From assembly GCA_024681515.1 (NCBI GenBank), contig JAILAR010000097.1, forward strand, positions 1-64,000: 64,000 nucleotides of DNA, in the 5' to 3' direction. The position numbers and the translations under genes were made by a program. Source of the DNA: Eubacterium sp. (GTDB taxonomy: Bacteria > Bacillota > Clostridia > Lachnospirales > Lachnospiraceae). Under the pieces are notes generated by a model. The model was not told where the DNA came from. It did no database searches and saw only the letters and a program-made list of their open reading frames with translations. Position 1 is the first letter of the stretch; every line of letters starts with the position of its first letter. Shown piece after piece: positions 30,990 to 40,614 of the stretch.

Positions 30990-33128
30990 ATGAATAATAA
31001 AACTTTTCTTGAAAAAAATCGAATCCTGAAAATGCTTTTGATCGTTCTGGTCTGCATGGGGATCAACATCGCCGGAAGCCGGCTGATGGATGCGCTGGAC
31101 TGTCCGCTTTATCTGGACTGTGTCGGTACGGTGATCGCTGCAGCCATGTGCGGTTATCTTCCCGGGATCAGTGTCGGTATCTTTACCAATCTGATCAAGA
31201 GTCTTTTTGACGTGTCGTCCGTCTATTACTCCATTATCAATGCCATCATAGCAATCCTGGCCTTCTGGGTTGCAAAGAAGGGTTATCTGAAGAAGGTTTA
31301 CGGTGTCCTCGGACTGATCCTGATCATTACGGCCATCGGTGTCAGCTATGAACTGATGCTGGCTGCCATCATGGAAGGGACTATCAGTGATGTTCCCGTT
31401 GTCCATGATATCCTGATCGAACTGGCAGATAAATCCATCACTGTCGGGATCCTGATTCTTCTCCTTTGGCTGCTGCCTGAAAAACACCGGAAGTTCCTCC
31501 GGTGTGAAGGCTGGCAGCAGAACCCGCTTTCGGAAGAGGCAGCCAGGATAGTAAAAAAGGGCAAGAAGAATCGGGGACTTTCTCTTCGGATGAAGCTGGT
31601 CCTCGTTCTGGTTGTGGTCTTTGTTCTGATGGGGATCGCAGCCATGTCCATCAGTGTTCTGCTGTACCGGAGCTATACGATCGATGAACATACGGAGCTT
31701 GCGGAAGGAACCAGCAAACTGGTGGCGGAACTGATCGACGGGGACCTGGTGGATGACTATATCGAGCGGGGGTACGATGCTCCCGGATATAAGGAGGCGG
31801 AGACAAGGCTTTACAAGATCCTGGAGCAGAATAAGGAGATCAAATATCTCTATGTTTATAAAATGCTTCCGGACGGATGTCATGTGGTGCTGGATGTGGA
31901 GACGCCGGACGTTCCGTCGGAACCGCCGGGAACCGTCATGCCCTTTGATGAATCCTTTGAGGAGGAGCTTCCCCAGCTGCTGGAGGGGGAACCCATCGAC
32001 CCGAAGGTTACGGTGGATTCCTACGGATGGCTGGTTACCTCGTATGTACCGGTGAAGAATTCTGCCGGAGAGACGGTATGTTATGCCATCACGGATGTTA
32101 CACTGGAAATGATCACGGCCAAGGAACTGAACTTCCTGTCGCGGCTGCTGCTCATTTTCGTGAGTTTCCTGGTGCTGGCCATCGCCATCGGCCTATGGAT
32201 CTCGGAATACGATATCATCATTCCCATCAACTCCATGGCTCTCAGCGCCAGCAAGTTTGCTTACGATGAAGAGGATTCTCTGGAAGAGAACGTGGAACGG
32301 ATCCGCGGCCTGGACATCCATACCGGCGACGAGATCGAGAACATGTACAAGGCGCTGACCAAGACCACGGAAGACAGTGGAAATTACGTCAGTGCGCTGC
32401 GGACGAAGACCGAGACCATCGCCCGGATGCAGAACGCCCTGATCATGGTTCTGGCGGACATGGTGGAAAGCCGGGACGAGACCACGGGTGATCATGTACG
32501 GAAGACCGCTGCCTACACGCGGATCATCATGGATAAGCTGCGGGAGTTCGGTTACTATACGGACCAGCTGACGGATCAGTTTATCTTTGATGTGGAGCAT
32601 TCCGCACCGCTGCACGATATCGGAAAGATCGCGGTTTCGGATGTGATCTTGAACAAACCGGGCAGGCTGACGGAAGAAGAGTATAATATCATGAAGACGC
32701 ACACCGTTGCCGGTGCACAGCTGATCGATCAGGTTATCCAGACGGTTCCGGATTCCGGATACCTGAAGGAAGCAAAGAATCTGGCGGAGTTCCACCACGA
32801 GAAATGGAACGGCATGGGATATCCCCACGGTCTGGCGGGAGAGGCGATCCCCCTTTCCGCGCGGATCATGGCGGTAGCGGATGTCTTTGATGCATTGGTA
32901 TCCAGGCGCTGCTACAAAGAAGCATTTCCGTTTGAAAAAGCGATGCAGATCATTCGGGAGGATTCCGGCAAGCATTTCGACCCGAAGGTGGCGGAGGCAT
33001 TTCTGGCAGCAGAGGATGAGGTACGGCAGGTGGCGGAGCATTTTACGGTGAAGAAGGCTGCCCGCGAGGTGGGCATGACCGACCAGCTCCGCGCGGAGAT
33101 AAATGAAGAGCAGGGGACGCGCGTTTAA
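30990..33128 (+). CDS. HD-GYP domain protein with N-terminal multi-TM sensor region
   Basis: HSAPLHDIGKIAVSDVILNKPGRLTEEEYNIMKTHTVAGAQ, HHEKWNGMGYPHGL; N-terminal TMs resemble ECF-transporter S component; extracellular sensor domain. Confidence 0.92.
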   Translation: MNNKTFLEKNRILKMLLIVLVCMGINIAGSRLMDALDCPLYLDCVGTVIAAAMCGYLPGISVGIFTNLIKSLFDVSSVYYSIINAIIAILAFWVAKKGYLKKVYGVLGLILIITAIGVSYELMLAAIMEGTISDVPVVHDILIELADKSITVGILILLLWLLPEKHRKFLRCEGWQQNPLSEEAARIVKKGKKNRGLSLRMKLVLVLVVVFVLMGIAAMSISVLLYRSYTIDEHTELAEGTSKLVAELIDGDLVDDYIERGYDAPGYKEAETRLYKILEQNKEIKYLYVYKMLPDGCHVVLDVETPDVPSEPPGTVMPFDESFEEELPQLLEGEPIDPKVTVDSYGWLVTSYVPVKNSAGETVCYAITDVTLEMITAKELNFLSRLLLIFVSFLVLAIAIGLWISEYDIIIPINSMALSASKFAYDEEDSLEENVERIRGLDIHTGDEIENMYKALTKTTEDSGNYVSALRTKTETIARMQNALIMVLADMVESRDETTGDHVRKTAAYTRIIMDKLREFGYYTDQLTDQFIFDVEHSAPLHDIGKIAVSDVILNKPGRLTEEEYNIMKTHTVAGAQLIDQVIQTVPDSGYLKEAKNLAEFHHEKWNGMGYPHGLAGEAIPLSARIMAVADVFDALVSRRCYKEAFPFEKAMQIIREDSGKHFDPKVAEAFLAAEDEVRQVAEHFTVKKAAREVGMTDQLRAEINEEQGTRV

Positions 33129-33158
33129 GCGCGAAGTATGGAATAGGAGGAGTGTAAA

Positions 33159-34091
33159 ATGGGAGACAAGAAGCGACTGGTAACGAGAAGTGACTTTGAT
33201 GGGCTGGTATGCGCCATGCTTCTGAAGGAGATCGATCTGATCGATGATATCAAGTTCGTACATCCGAAAGATGTGCAGGACGGCAAGGTGGATATTACGG
33301 AAAATGATATCACCACGAACCTGCCCTTTGACAAGCGGGTGGGACTGGCCTTCGACCATCATGAGAGTGAGCTGATCCGAAACAAGAAAGAGGATTATGA
33401 GGGCAAGTATATCATCGACGGAGACGCAAAATCCGCTGCCCGGGTGGTATATGATTATTACGGTGGTGCTAAGACCTTTACCCGCGTGTCCGAGGAGATC
33501 ATGTGGGCCGTGGATAAGGGCGACAGCGCGGATTTCACCGAGGACGAGATCCTGCATCCGACGGACTGGGTGCTGATGAATTTCCTGATGGATGCAAGAA
33601 CCGGACTGGGACGTTTCCATGATTTCCGGATCTCCAACTATGCCCTGATGATGGAGCTGATCGACTACTGCGTGGATCATGACATCAAGCAGGTTCTGGA
33701 ACTGCCGGATGTAAAGGAACGCGTGGATATGTATTTTGATCAGCAGGAGAAGTTTATCGCGCAGCTGAAGGAGGTTACCACCATCCATGACAAGGTTGCG
33801 GTGATCGATCTTCGGGAGCTGGAGACCATTTATACAGGCAACCGCTTTATGGTTTATGCACTGTGGCCGGAGGTTGAGGTGTCCGTGCATGTGGCATGGG
33901 GCTTCCGCAAGCAGAACACGGCGGTCATGATCGGGCGGTCCATCATCAACAAGAGTTCCACCGTGGACATCGGCGAACTGTGCCTGTCCTATGGCGGCGG
34001 CGGACATCGCAAGGCCGGAACCTGCCAGCTGGACAATGACAAGGTGGACGGTGAGCTTCCGAATATCATCGAAAAATTAAATGGAAGATAA
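33159..34091 (+). CDS. DHH-family phosphoesterase-like protein
   Basis: RSDFDGLVCAMLL, FDHHESE, GGGGHRKAGTCQL C-terminal DHHA1-like. Confidence 0.85.
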   Translation: MGDKKRLVTRSDFDGLVCAMLLKEIDLIDDIKFVHPKDVQDGKVDITENDITTNLPFDKRVGLAFDHHESELIRNKKEDYEGKYIIDGDAKSAARVVYDYYGGAKTFTRVSEEIMWAVDKGDSADFTEDEILHPTDWVLMNFLMDARTGLGRFHDFRISNYALMMELIDYCVDHDIKQVLELPDVKERVDMYFDQQEKFIAQLKEVTTIHDKVAVIDLRELETIYTGNRFMVYALWPEVEVSVHVAWGFRKQNTAVMIGRSIINKSSTVDIGELCLSYGGGGHRKAGTCQLDNDKVDGELPNIIEKLNGR

Positions 34092-34211
34092 GCCGGTGAT
34101 ATACCGAAAACGGATCGATAATAAACCACAAATCGAATGATTGGAATGACTGGATAGACTGGATAGACTGGAATAATTGAATTTGTGTCGCGGTTTGACC
34201 GTGGCTTGGAG

Positions 34212-35876
34212 ATGAATATGAAAAAACAGGTGTTTAACCCGTTCCTTCCGCTGAATGTGTGCATTCCCGATGGGGAGCCGCATCTTTTTGACGGGCGGGT
34301 ATATCTTTACGGATCCCATGACCGCGAAGGCGGCTGGACCTTCTGTATGGAGGATTACGAGGTCTGGTCCGCACCGGAGGAGGATCTGTCGGACTGGCGG
34401 TGTGAGGGGATCACGTATCGGGCGTCGCAGGATCCGGCGTATCCGGAGCGGAAATACATGTACGCGCCGGATGTGGTGCGCGGAAATGACGGCCGCTATT
34501 ATCTCTATTACTGTATGTCCGGAGATTACGGTGTGGGCGGTTATACCCAGCCCATCAGTGTGGCGGTGTGTGACACTCCGGCCGGGAAGTACGAATTTCT
34601 GGGACATGTGAAGAATCCGGACGGATCGCTCATGATGCGGTATGTCTGTTTCGATCCGGCGGTGCTGAATGATAATGGTGTGATCCGTCTGTACTACGGC
34701 ACCCAGTATGGCTTTGAGGAGGATCACCCGGGGGAGGAATGGGTTCTCGAAACAGAGCAGGAAATGTTTGGCCGTACGCGGGAGGAAATTCTGTCCTATC
34801 CCGATTCCATTAACGGACCGGTTATGGCGGTTCTGGAGGATGACATGCTGACGGTGAAAGAGCCTGCGAAGCATATCATTCCCTATAAGGTGAAGGGAAC
34901 GTCCTTTGAGGAGCACCCCTTCTTTGAGGCTTCCTCCATGCGGAAGATGGGAGAGAAGTATTATTTTGTATACTCTTCCTGGCAGAACCATGAGCTCTGC
35001 TATGCGGTGTCCGATCATCCGGACCGGGATTTTTCTTTCGGAGGAACCATTGTCTCCAACGGGGATGTGGGGATCGATGGTCGGAAGATCGAAGACAAAC
35101 TGAACATGACCGGAACGACCCACGGAAGTATTATTCAGCTAAGCGGTCAGTGGTATGTGTTCTATCACCGGCTCACCCACAAATCCGATTACAGCCGTCA
35201 GGCCTGCGCCGAGAAGATCGAGATCGCAGAGGACGGAAGTATCAAACAGGTGGAGATCACCAGCTGCGGACTGAATGACGGTCCGCTACGGGCGGAGGGG
35301 ATTTATCCTGCGGGAATCTGCTGCAATCTGACCAACGGACGGATGCCCCACGGCTGCAACAGCGTGTATCCCATCGCATTTCCCAATATTACGAATCTGG
35401 GTGAGGAGCGTTTCATCGGGGAGATCGAGGACGGAACCCTGATCGGCTACAAGTATTTTGAATGTAAAGGTCTTTCGGAGATCGGGATCAAAGTACGGTA
35501 TGAAACACCGGAGAATCTGGTGACCTTTCACGGCCCTGCGCGGATCGACGAGCGAAGCGCAGACGAGATGAAGAAATATGAGAAACCGGAGAATGTGGCG
35601 GAAGACGAGTTGAAAAGCGGAGAAGATTTCGATGAAGGATACTTTGATGAAGGATATTTCGACATCTCAACATCCATCGACGGACCGGTGATCGCCCGGA
35701 TCGCGGTTCCGTTGACAGAGCCGGGAGTGACTGATGCGTCGGCTTTGGATCCTATGACCTGGCTGGACTGCTCGGGTCTGATCGATCCCGATACCCTGCC
35801 GGACGGAACGTATGCCTTCTTCCTTCGCTACCACGGGAAGAGGAAGACGCAGCTAAGGGAGATTTGGTTCCGATAA
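34212..35876 (+). CDS. Glycoside hydrolase family 43-like protein
   Basis: NPFLPLNVCIPDGEPHLFDGRVYLYGSHD; YMYAPDVVRGNDGRYYLYYCMSG; GTTHGSIIQLSGQWYVFYHRLTH. Confidence 0.9.
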   Translation: MNMKKQVFNPFLPLNVCIPDGEPHLFDGRVYLYGSHDREGGWTFCMEDYEVWSAPEEDLSDWRCEGITYRASQDPAYPERKYMYAPDVVRGNDGRYYLYYCMSGDYGVGGYTQPISVAVCDTPAGKYEFLGHVKNPDGSLMMRYVCFDPAVLNDNGVIRLYYGTQYGFEEDHPGEEWVLETEQEMFGRTREEILSYPDSINGPVMAVLEDDMLTVKEPAKHIIPYKVKGTSFEEHPFFEASSMRKMGEKYYFVYSSWQNHELCYAVSDHPDRDFSFGGTIVSNGDVGIDGRKIEDKLNMTGTTHGSIIQLSGQWYVFYHRLTHKSDYSRQACAEKIEIAEDGSIKQVEITSCGLNDGPLRAEGIYPAGICCNLTNGRMPHGCNSVYPIAFPNITNLGEERFIGEIEDGTLIGYKYFECKGLSEIGIKVRYETPENLVTFHGPARIDERSADEMKKYEKPENVAEDELKSGEDFDEGYFDEGYFDISTSIDGPVIARIAVPLTEPGVTDASALDPMTWLDCSGLIDPDTLPDGTYAFFLRYHGKRKTQLREIWFR

Positions 35877-35931
35877 AAAATCTGCAAAGTTTCGAATCGG
35901 AAGATTGCACCGCATTGGTAAAAAACAAAGA

Positions 35932-35975
35932 ACCCTCGAACGATACGTGAGTAACCATATCGTTCGAGGGTCTTA
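35932..35975. terminator. Terminator between convergent genes
   Basis: CCCTCGAACGATA..TATCGTTCGAGGG. Confidence 0.75.
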
Positions 35976-36013
35976 TTATGCAAAGAACGTCGTAGAGAAG
36001 ATTCTCCCACTGT

Positions 36014-37129
36014 TTATCCGGCGATATAGAAGCTGTCGTCCAGGGAACCGTCCTTCAGGAAGGTATATTCCACACCTTCGATGGTGAAGGTTCCGATGAC
36101 CATGGCACCGTCATTCAGGTAGTAGATCTTTCCTCCTTCTTCCAGCCAGCCGCTCTGCATCTCTCCGTCCTCGTTAAAGAAGTACCAGATTCCGCCGATG
36201 CATTTCCAGCCGGTGATCATGGCGCCGCCGGAGAAATAATACCAGTTTCCGCTGAGCTTCTTCCAGCCGTTTACCATGGCGCCGCCGGCAAAGTAGTACC
36301 AGCTGTCATCGATCAGCTTCCAGCCCTTGGCCATCACACCGTTCTTCCCGAAGTAGTACCATTTCTTACCAATCTTTTTCCAATCGGTCTGCATCGCACC
36401 GCTTCCGGTGAAATAGTACCATTTATTTCCGATCTGCTGCCAGCCTGTCAGCATGTAGCCGTCATGTCCGAAATAGTACCATTTTCCGTTGATCCGGGAC
36501 CAGGAATCCTGAAGGTAGAAACCGTAGGAGTCCTCGTAGCGCCAGCCGCCTGAGGTATGCTTCCAGGCTTTGGCTCCCGTGTCCTCCGGCACGAAATGAT
36601 AACCGCGCTCAAATTTGTGGCGGCTGCCGGTGACGTTATCTTCCACGATCTCATAATGATAGAACGGGCAGATCCAGGTGTAATCGCCCCAGTTGCCCTC
36701 AGCGGTATAGAGCAGATTTCCCTCCCGCTTCAGGACTGCAAACCAGTGACCGGATTTCTCACTGGTCAGGTGGACGATATCACCGGCGCGGATCTCGTCC
36801 GGGTCCGTGTAGGAATCGCTGGTGGTCAGCGCACCGCTGTCAAAGCAGTACTTGGAGAAATCCACACAGTAGGAGGCGCAGCCCGTGGCACCGCCGTTGG
36901 TCAGCTTCGGCGTCTGATGGATGTCCCAGTATACGTCATCCGTATGCTCAGGATCGTGGATGAAATCATCGAAGAAGCTGTTGCCGGTAGGCGGCAGATA
37001 GTCGTCCTCGTCATAGGCGTAGCTGCGGATCGGGAACAGGCAGATCGCCAGTCCCGCGGCGAGCACCAGAAGGAGAGATGCCAGCCGGAGGGGAAGCCCT
37101 GTGAGGGATCGTTTTTGTTCTTTGATCAT
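36014..37129 (-). CDS. Secreted amidase-like/CHAP-like protein with choline/glucan-binding repeats
   Basis: Signal peptide; GGATGCASYCVDFSKY, GHWFAVLKRE; six or more WYYF-type repeats (GKWYYFGHDGYMLTGWQQIG). Confidence 0.85.
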   Translation of the reverse strand: MIKEQKRSLTGLPLRLASLLLVLAAGLAICLFPIRSYAYDEDDYLPPTGNSFFDDFIHDPEHTDDVYWDIHQTPKLTNGGATGCASYCVDFSKYCFDSGALTTSDSYTDPDEIRAGDIVHLTSEKSGHWFAVLKREGNLLYTAEGNWGDYTWICPFYHYEIVEDNVTGSRHKFERGYHFVPEDTGAKAWKHTSGGWRYEDSYGFYLQDSWSRINGKWYYFGHDGYMLTGWQQIGNKWYYFTGSGAMQTDWKKIGKKWYYFGKNGVMAKGWKLIDDSWYYFAGGAMVNGWKKLSGNWYYFSGGAMITGWKCIGGIWYFFNEDGEMQSGWLEEGGKIYYLNDGAMVIGTFTIEGVEYTFLKDGSLDDSFYIAG

Positions 37130-37386
37130 ATTCAGAGGTCCTTTCTATTTATTCAACATTTCATGCGCTCCGTGGATTATTGCGCGTAGTATCATAATAT
37201 ATCACCCTTCCCTGTTTTTCAATACGTTCACAAGTATAAAATCAACAGAAACAGGCAGTGTTTTTGTCAGACATTTTCCTATTTTTCGGTGGAGAAATGC
37301 ATGGATTCATGGTAAAATAAAAGTAACTATGGCTGTGGGGGCGAAGCGGAGCGCTTTAGGCGCGAAGTGTGGAATAGGAGGGGCTT

Positions 37387-39018
37387 ATGGGATTATATGA
37401 GGCAGAACCTCAGGGAAAAATGAGCGAACCGGAACTGGTGGGCTGTTTTGAAGATGCCCTGCAGTTCGATCATATCTTTGCGGTGTATCAGCCGCAGATC
37501 AATCATTCCACCGGCCGCATGGTGGGGGCCGAAGCGCTGATGCGCTGGCGTCACCCAATCTATGGCGTTCAGATGCCGGGGGATTTCATTCCCGTGCTGG
37601 AGAAGAACAACCTGATCTATCGCGCGGATCTGCACATTTTCGAGACCGTGTGTAAGTTCCAGCGGAAATGTCTGGATCAGGGACTCTCTATCATACCCAT
37701 TTCGGTGAACATGTCCCGTTATGACATTTACAATACAAACTATGTGGAGGCGATCGAAGGGATCCGCGTGAAATACGACATCCCCGTGCAGTATCTGCGT
37801 CTGGAGATCACGGAGTCCTCGGCCATCGGCGGCCGGGAGATGATCACTCGGGTGCTCCGGCAGCTGCATGACCACGGATATACCGTGGAAATGGACGATT
37901 TCGGCAGCGGCTATTCTTCTCTGAACATCCTGAAGGATCTGGATGTGGACGTGATCAAGCTGGATATGGCCTTCCTGTCCGGAGACATCGGCGGCCGCGG
38001 CGGTACGATCCTGTCCTCCATCGTTCAGATGACCAAATGGCTGAACACGCCGGTCATCGCAGAGGGCGTGGAGACCATGGAGCAGGCGGACTACATGAAG
38101 AGCACCGGCTGCAACTACATCCAGGGGTATCTCTACTATAAGCCCATGCCTGAGGAGGAATTCCGGGAGAAGATGGTACAGCTGGACCACGAACCGCTGA
38201 CGCCGGCCATGCATCTGGTGAAGACACTGGATGCCGGGAAATTCTGGGATCCGAATTCCATGGAGACCCTCATTTTCAACAACTTTGTAGGCGGAGCAGC
38301 AATCTTCACGTACAATACCGATACGAAGGAGAAGAAGATCCTTCGCGTGAACCGGAAATATGTTAAGGAGCTCGGCATGAATATGAACGAGCACGACATC
38401 ATCGGCCACGACACCTGGAACAATTTTGATGAGGGTCAGGACGAAAAATATGAAGACATGCTGAAACGAGCTATCGAGAGCGGTGACGAGGAGATGTCCG
38501 AGACCTGGCGTACCGTAACCTCCGATTGCTGCGGCGAGGATCATATCTGTATCCGTACCTACGCCCGTATCATCGGAGAAGCCGACAATGAATATCTGGT
38601 CTATGCCATGGTGCAGAATGTGACCGCGGAGAAGAAGCGGGAGATCCAGGCAACGGCGGATGAGATCCGCTACAAGGCGGCCTTTGAACATGCAAATATC
38701 TATGCCTGGGAGTACACCATTGCTACGAAGGAGATGCGGCCCTGCTTCCGCTGCATGCGGGATCTGGGACTTCCGCCGCTGCTTAAGAATTATCCGGAAC
38801 CGGTGATCGAAAGCGGAGTCTTCCCGCCGGATTATGCGGATATGTACCGTGACTGGCATAAACAGCTGGAAAACGGTGTGGAGAGTCTGGAGGCGATCAT
38901 TCCGCTGACGGTGGGACGGGTACCCTTCCATGTGCGGTATACGCTGGTGAGGGATGAGAACGGACGGCCGCTGAAGGCACTGGGTTCCGCAACCCTGGTG
39001 GTGGACGGAGAGGCATGA
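37387..39018 (+). CDS. EAL-domain protein with C-terminal PAS-like region
   Basis: VYQPQINHSTGRMVGAEALMRWRHP, RLEITESSAI, MDDFGSGYSSLNILKDLDVDVIKLD, IAEGVETMEQADYMKSTGCNYIQGYLYYKPM. Confidence 0.95.
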   Translation: MGLYEAEPQGKMSEPELVGCFEDALQFDHIFAVYQPQINHSTGRMVGAEALMRWRHPIYGVQMPGDFIPVLEKNNLIYRADLHIFETVCKFQRKCLDQGLSIIPISVNMSRYDIYNTNYVEAIEGIRVKYDIPVQYLRLEITESSAIGGREMITRVLRQLHDHGYTVEMDDFGSGYSSLNILKDLDVDVIKLDMAFLSGDIGGRGGTILSSIVQMTKWLNTPVIAEGVETMEQADYMKSTGCNYIQGYLYYKPMPEEEFREKMVQLDHEPLTPAMHLVKTLDAGKFWDPNSMETLIFNNFVGGAAIFTYNTDTKEKKILRVNRKYVKELGMNMNEHDIIGHDTWNNFDEGQDEKYEDMLKRAIESGDEEMSETWRTVTSDCCGEDHICIRTYARIIGEADNEYLVYAMVQNVTAEKKREIQATADEIRYKAAFEHANIYAWEYTIATKEMRPCFRCMRDLGLPPLLKNYPEPVIESGVFPPDYADMYRDWHKQLENGVESLEAIIPLTVGRVPFHVRYTLVRDENGRPLKALGSATLVVDGEA

Positions 39019-39113
39019 TCGGGATTCCGGGATGACAGACATATGTCATTCGAGCCGTACGGAGTACGGTGAAGAATCCCATAACTCGCATAGATAACCG
39101 GAGGAAACACAGG

Positions 39114-39402
39114 ATGAAACGACTGATCGTGGACCGCCCCAACACCCGGGCAGATGTGCAGCAGGTGCTGGATTATATGAAAGAGAACAACACGGTGATC
39201 TTCGCCGTTCCGGCACTGGTTCTGACGGATGAGGAGAATGCAGAGAAGGATCTGGAATATCTTTCGGATCCATGGACAGAAGCTGTCGGTATCCTTCGGT
39301 ACTTCCACCATGCAGGCGAAGGAGGGGTCCTTCCGGGATGCCATCGAGCTGTCGGATGCGGAAATGTACCGTAACAAACAACGCAGAAAGTATCGCGCGT
39401 AA
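39114..39402 (+). pseudogene. Frameshifted small ORF; GGDEF-like C-terminal tail in alternate frame
   Basis: RBS + ATG 39114 frame runs to 39374; frame ending at TAA 39400-39402 encodes KLSVSFGTSTMQAKEGSFRDAIELSDAEMYRNKQRRKYRA. Confidence 0.55.
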
Positions 39403-39426
39403 GCGTGCGAAAGGGGGTGCCTACCT

Positions 39427-40536
39427 TTGGCATTTCGGATCGTAAGAAACGATATAACGAAAGTAAAGGCTGACGCCATTGTAAACTCGGCCAATCCCGA
39501 ACCGATCTATGCGGACGGAACGGATCGGGCCGTATATGAAGCGGCAGGTGCAGACCTGCTGCTGGCAGAGCGTGCGCGGATCGGACGTCTGAATATCGGG
39601 CAGGCAGCGGCCACACCGGCATTTGCCCTGCCGGCAAGATATATCATCCATGCAGTCGGACCTGTATGGGAAGACGGCGCCCATGGCGAGATCGATGCCC
39701 TCAGGCAGTGCTACGAGAACAGTCTTGCGGTAGCGGAGGAACTCGGATGCGAAAGCGTTGCATTTCCGCTGATCTCCACCGGCGTATACGGATTCCCGAA
39801 GGACGAGGCACTGAAGGTGGCGGTTTCCGTGTTCAGTGAGTATCTGCTGGAGCATGAGATAAAGATCGTTCTGGTGGTATTCGATTCCGAGGCCTTTGTG
39901 CTATCCGGCAAGATCTTCGATGAGATCGATGAGTATATCGATGAGAAGACGGCGGAGGCAAAGAAGAAGGAAGAGTACGGAGTATATGGAACGGGACGTA
40001 TCGCAGGCCGAGCAGCGGAAGCGGCCCGCATGAATTCATTTTCCTTTGGGATGGTTTGTGGGGACATGGCTGCGGAGAGACCCGAAGCGGATGTGCCATC
40101 TGAGGTTGTTTTGGAAGATGCGGCTCCCGAGGAGGCTGTATGCGCAGAGATTCCGGCTTCAAAGGAGGATACCCTCGAGGAGCGCATGAAGCATATCGCG
40201 GACACCTGGCAGGAGGCCCTGCTCTGGTGGATCGATGAAAAGGGCTACACGGACGTGGAGGTGTACAAGCGGGCCAACGTGGACCGCAAGCTCTTCTCCA
40301 AGATTCGCAGCAAGGAAGAATACCAGCCGAAGAAAATGACGGCGGTTGCCTTCGCATTGGCGCTCAGGCTCAACCTGGATGAAACTCAGGACCTTTTGCA
40401 ACGTGCCGGTTTCGCACTGTCCAAGAGCAACAAGTTTGACCTCATCATCGAGTATTTTATCGAGCACGAGGTGTATGATACCTATACCATCAACCTCGCA
40501 CTGTTTGATCACAAGCAGCCGCTGCTGGGAGAGTAG
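39427..40536 (+). CDS. Macro-domain protein with C-terminal HTH-like region
   Basis: DITKVKADAIVNSANPEP, YIIHAVGPVW, VAFPLISTGVYGFPKDEAL; TTG start after GGGGGTG. Confidence 0.88.
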   Translation: MAFRIVRNDITKVKADAIVNSANPEPIYADGTDRAVYEAAGADLLLAERARIGRLNIGQAAATPAFALPARYIIHAVGPVWEDGAHGEIDALRQCYENSLAVAEELGCESVAFPLISTGVYGFPKDEALKVAVSVFSEYLLEHEIKIVLVVFDSEAFVLSGKIFDEIDEYIDEKTAEAKKKEEYGVYGTGRIAGRAAEAARMNSFSFGMVCGDMAAERPEADVPSEVVLEDAAPEEAVCAEIPASKEDTLEERMKHIADTWQEALLWWIDEKGYTDVEVYKRANVDRKLFSKIRSKEEYQPKKMTAVAFALALRLNLDETQDLLQRAGFALSKSNKFDLIIEYFIEHEVYDTYTINLALFDHKQPLLGE

Positions 40537-40556
40537 CGATAAGGATGTGTCAACCA

Positions 40557-40591
40557 AAAGCTCCGACCATTTGCAGGATGGTCGGAGCTTT
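40557..40591. terminator. Bidirectional terminator between convergent genes
   Basis: AAAGCTCCGACCAT-ttgcagg-ATGGTCGGAGCTTT. Confidence 0.88.
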
Positions 40592-40614
40592 CTGGCTGTG
40601 TTGATGTTTTCGGA

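Noticed and set aside
32193-34007. 604-aa minus-strand ORF spanning HD-GYP and DHH genes
   Set aside because: Crosses two confident plus-strand genes; antisense shadow.
37393-39042. 549-aa minus-strand ORF antisense to the EAL gene
   Set aside because: His/Leu/Gln-rich shadow translation opposite a well-supported gene.
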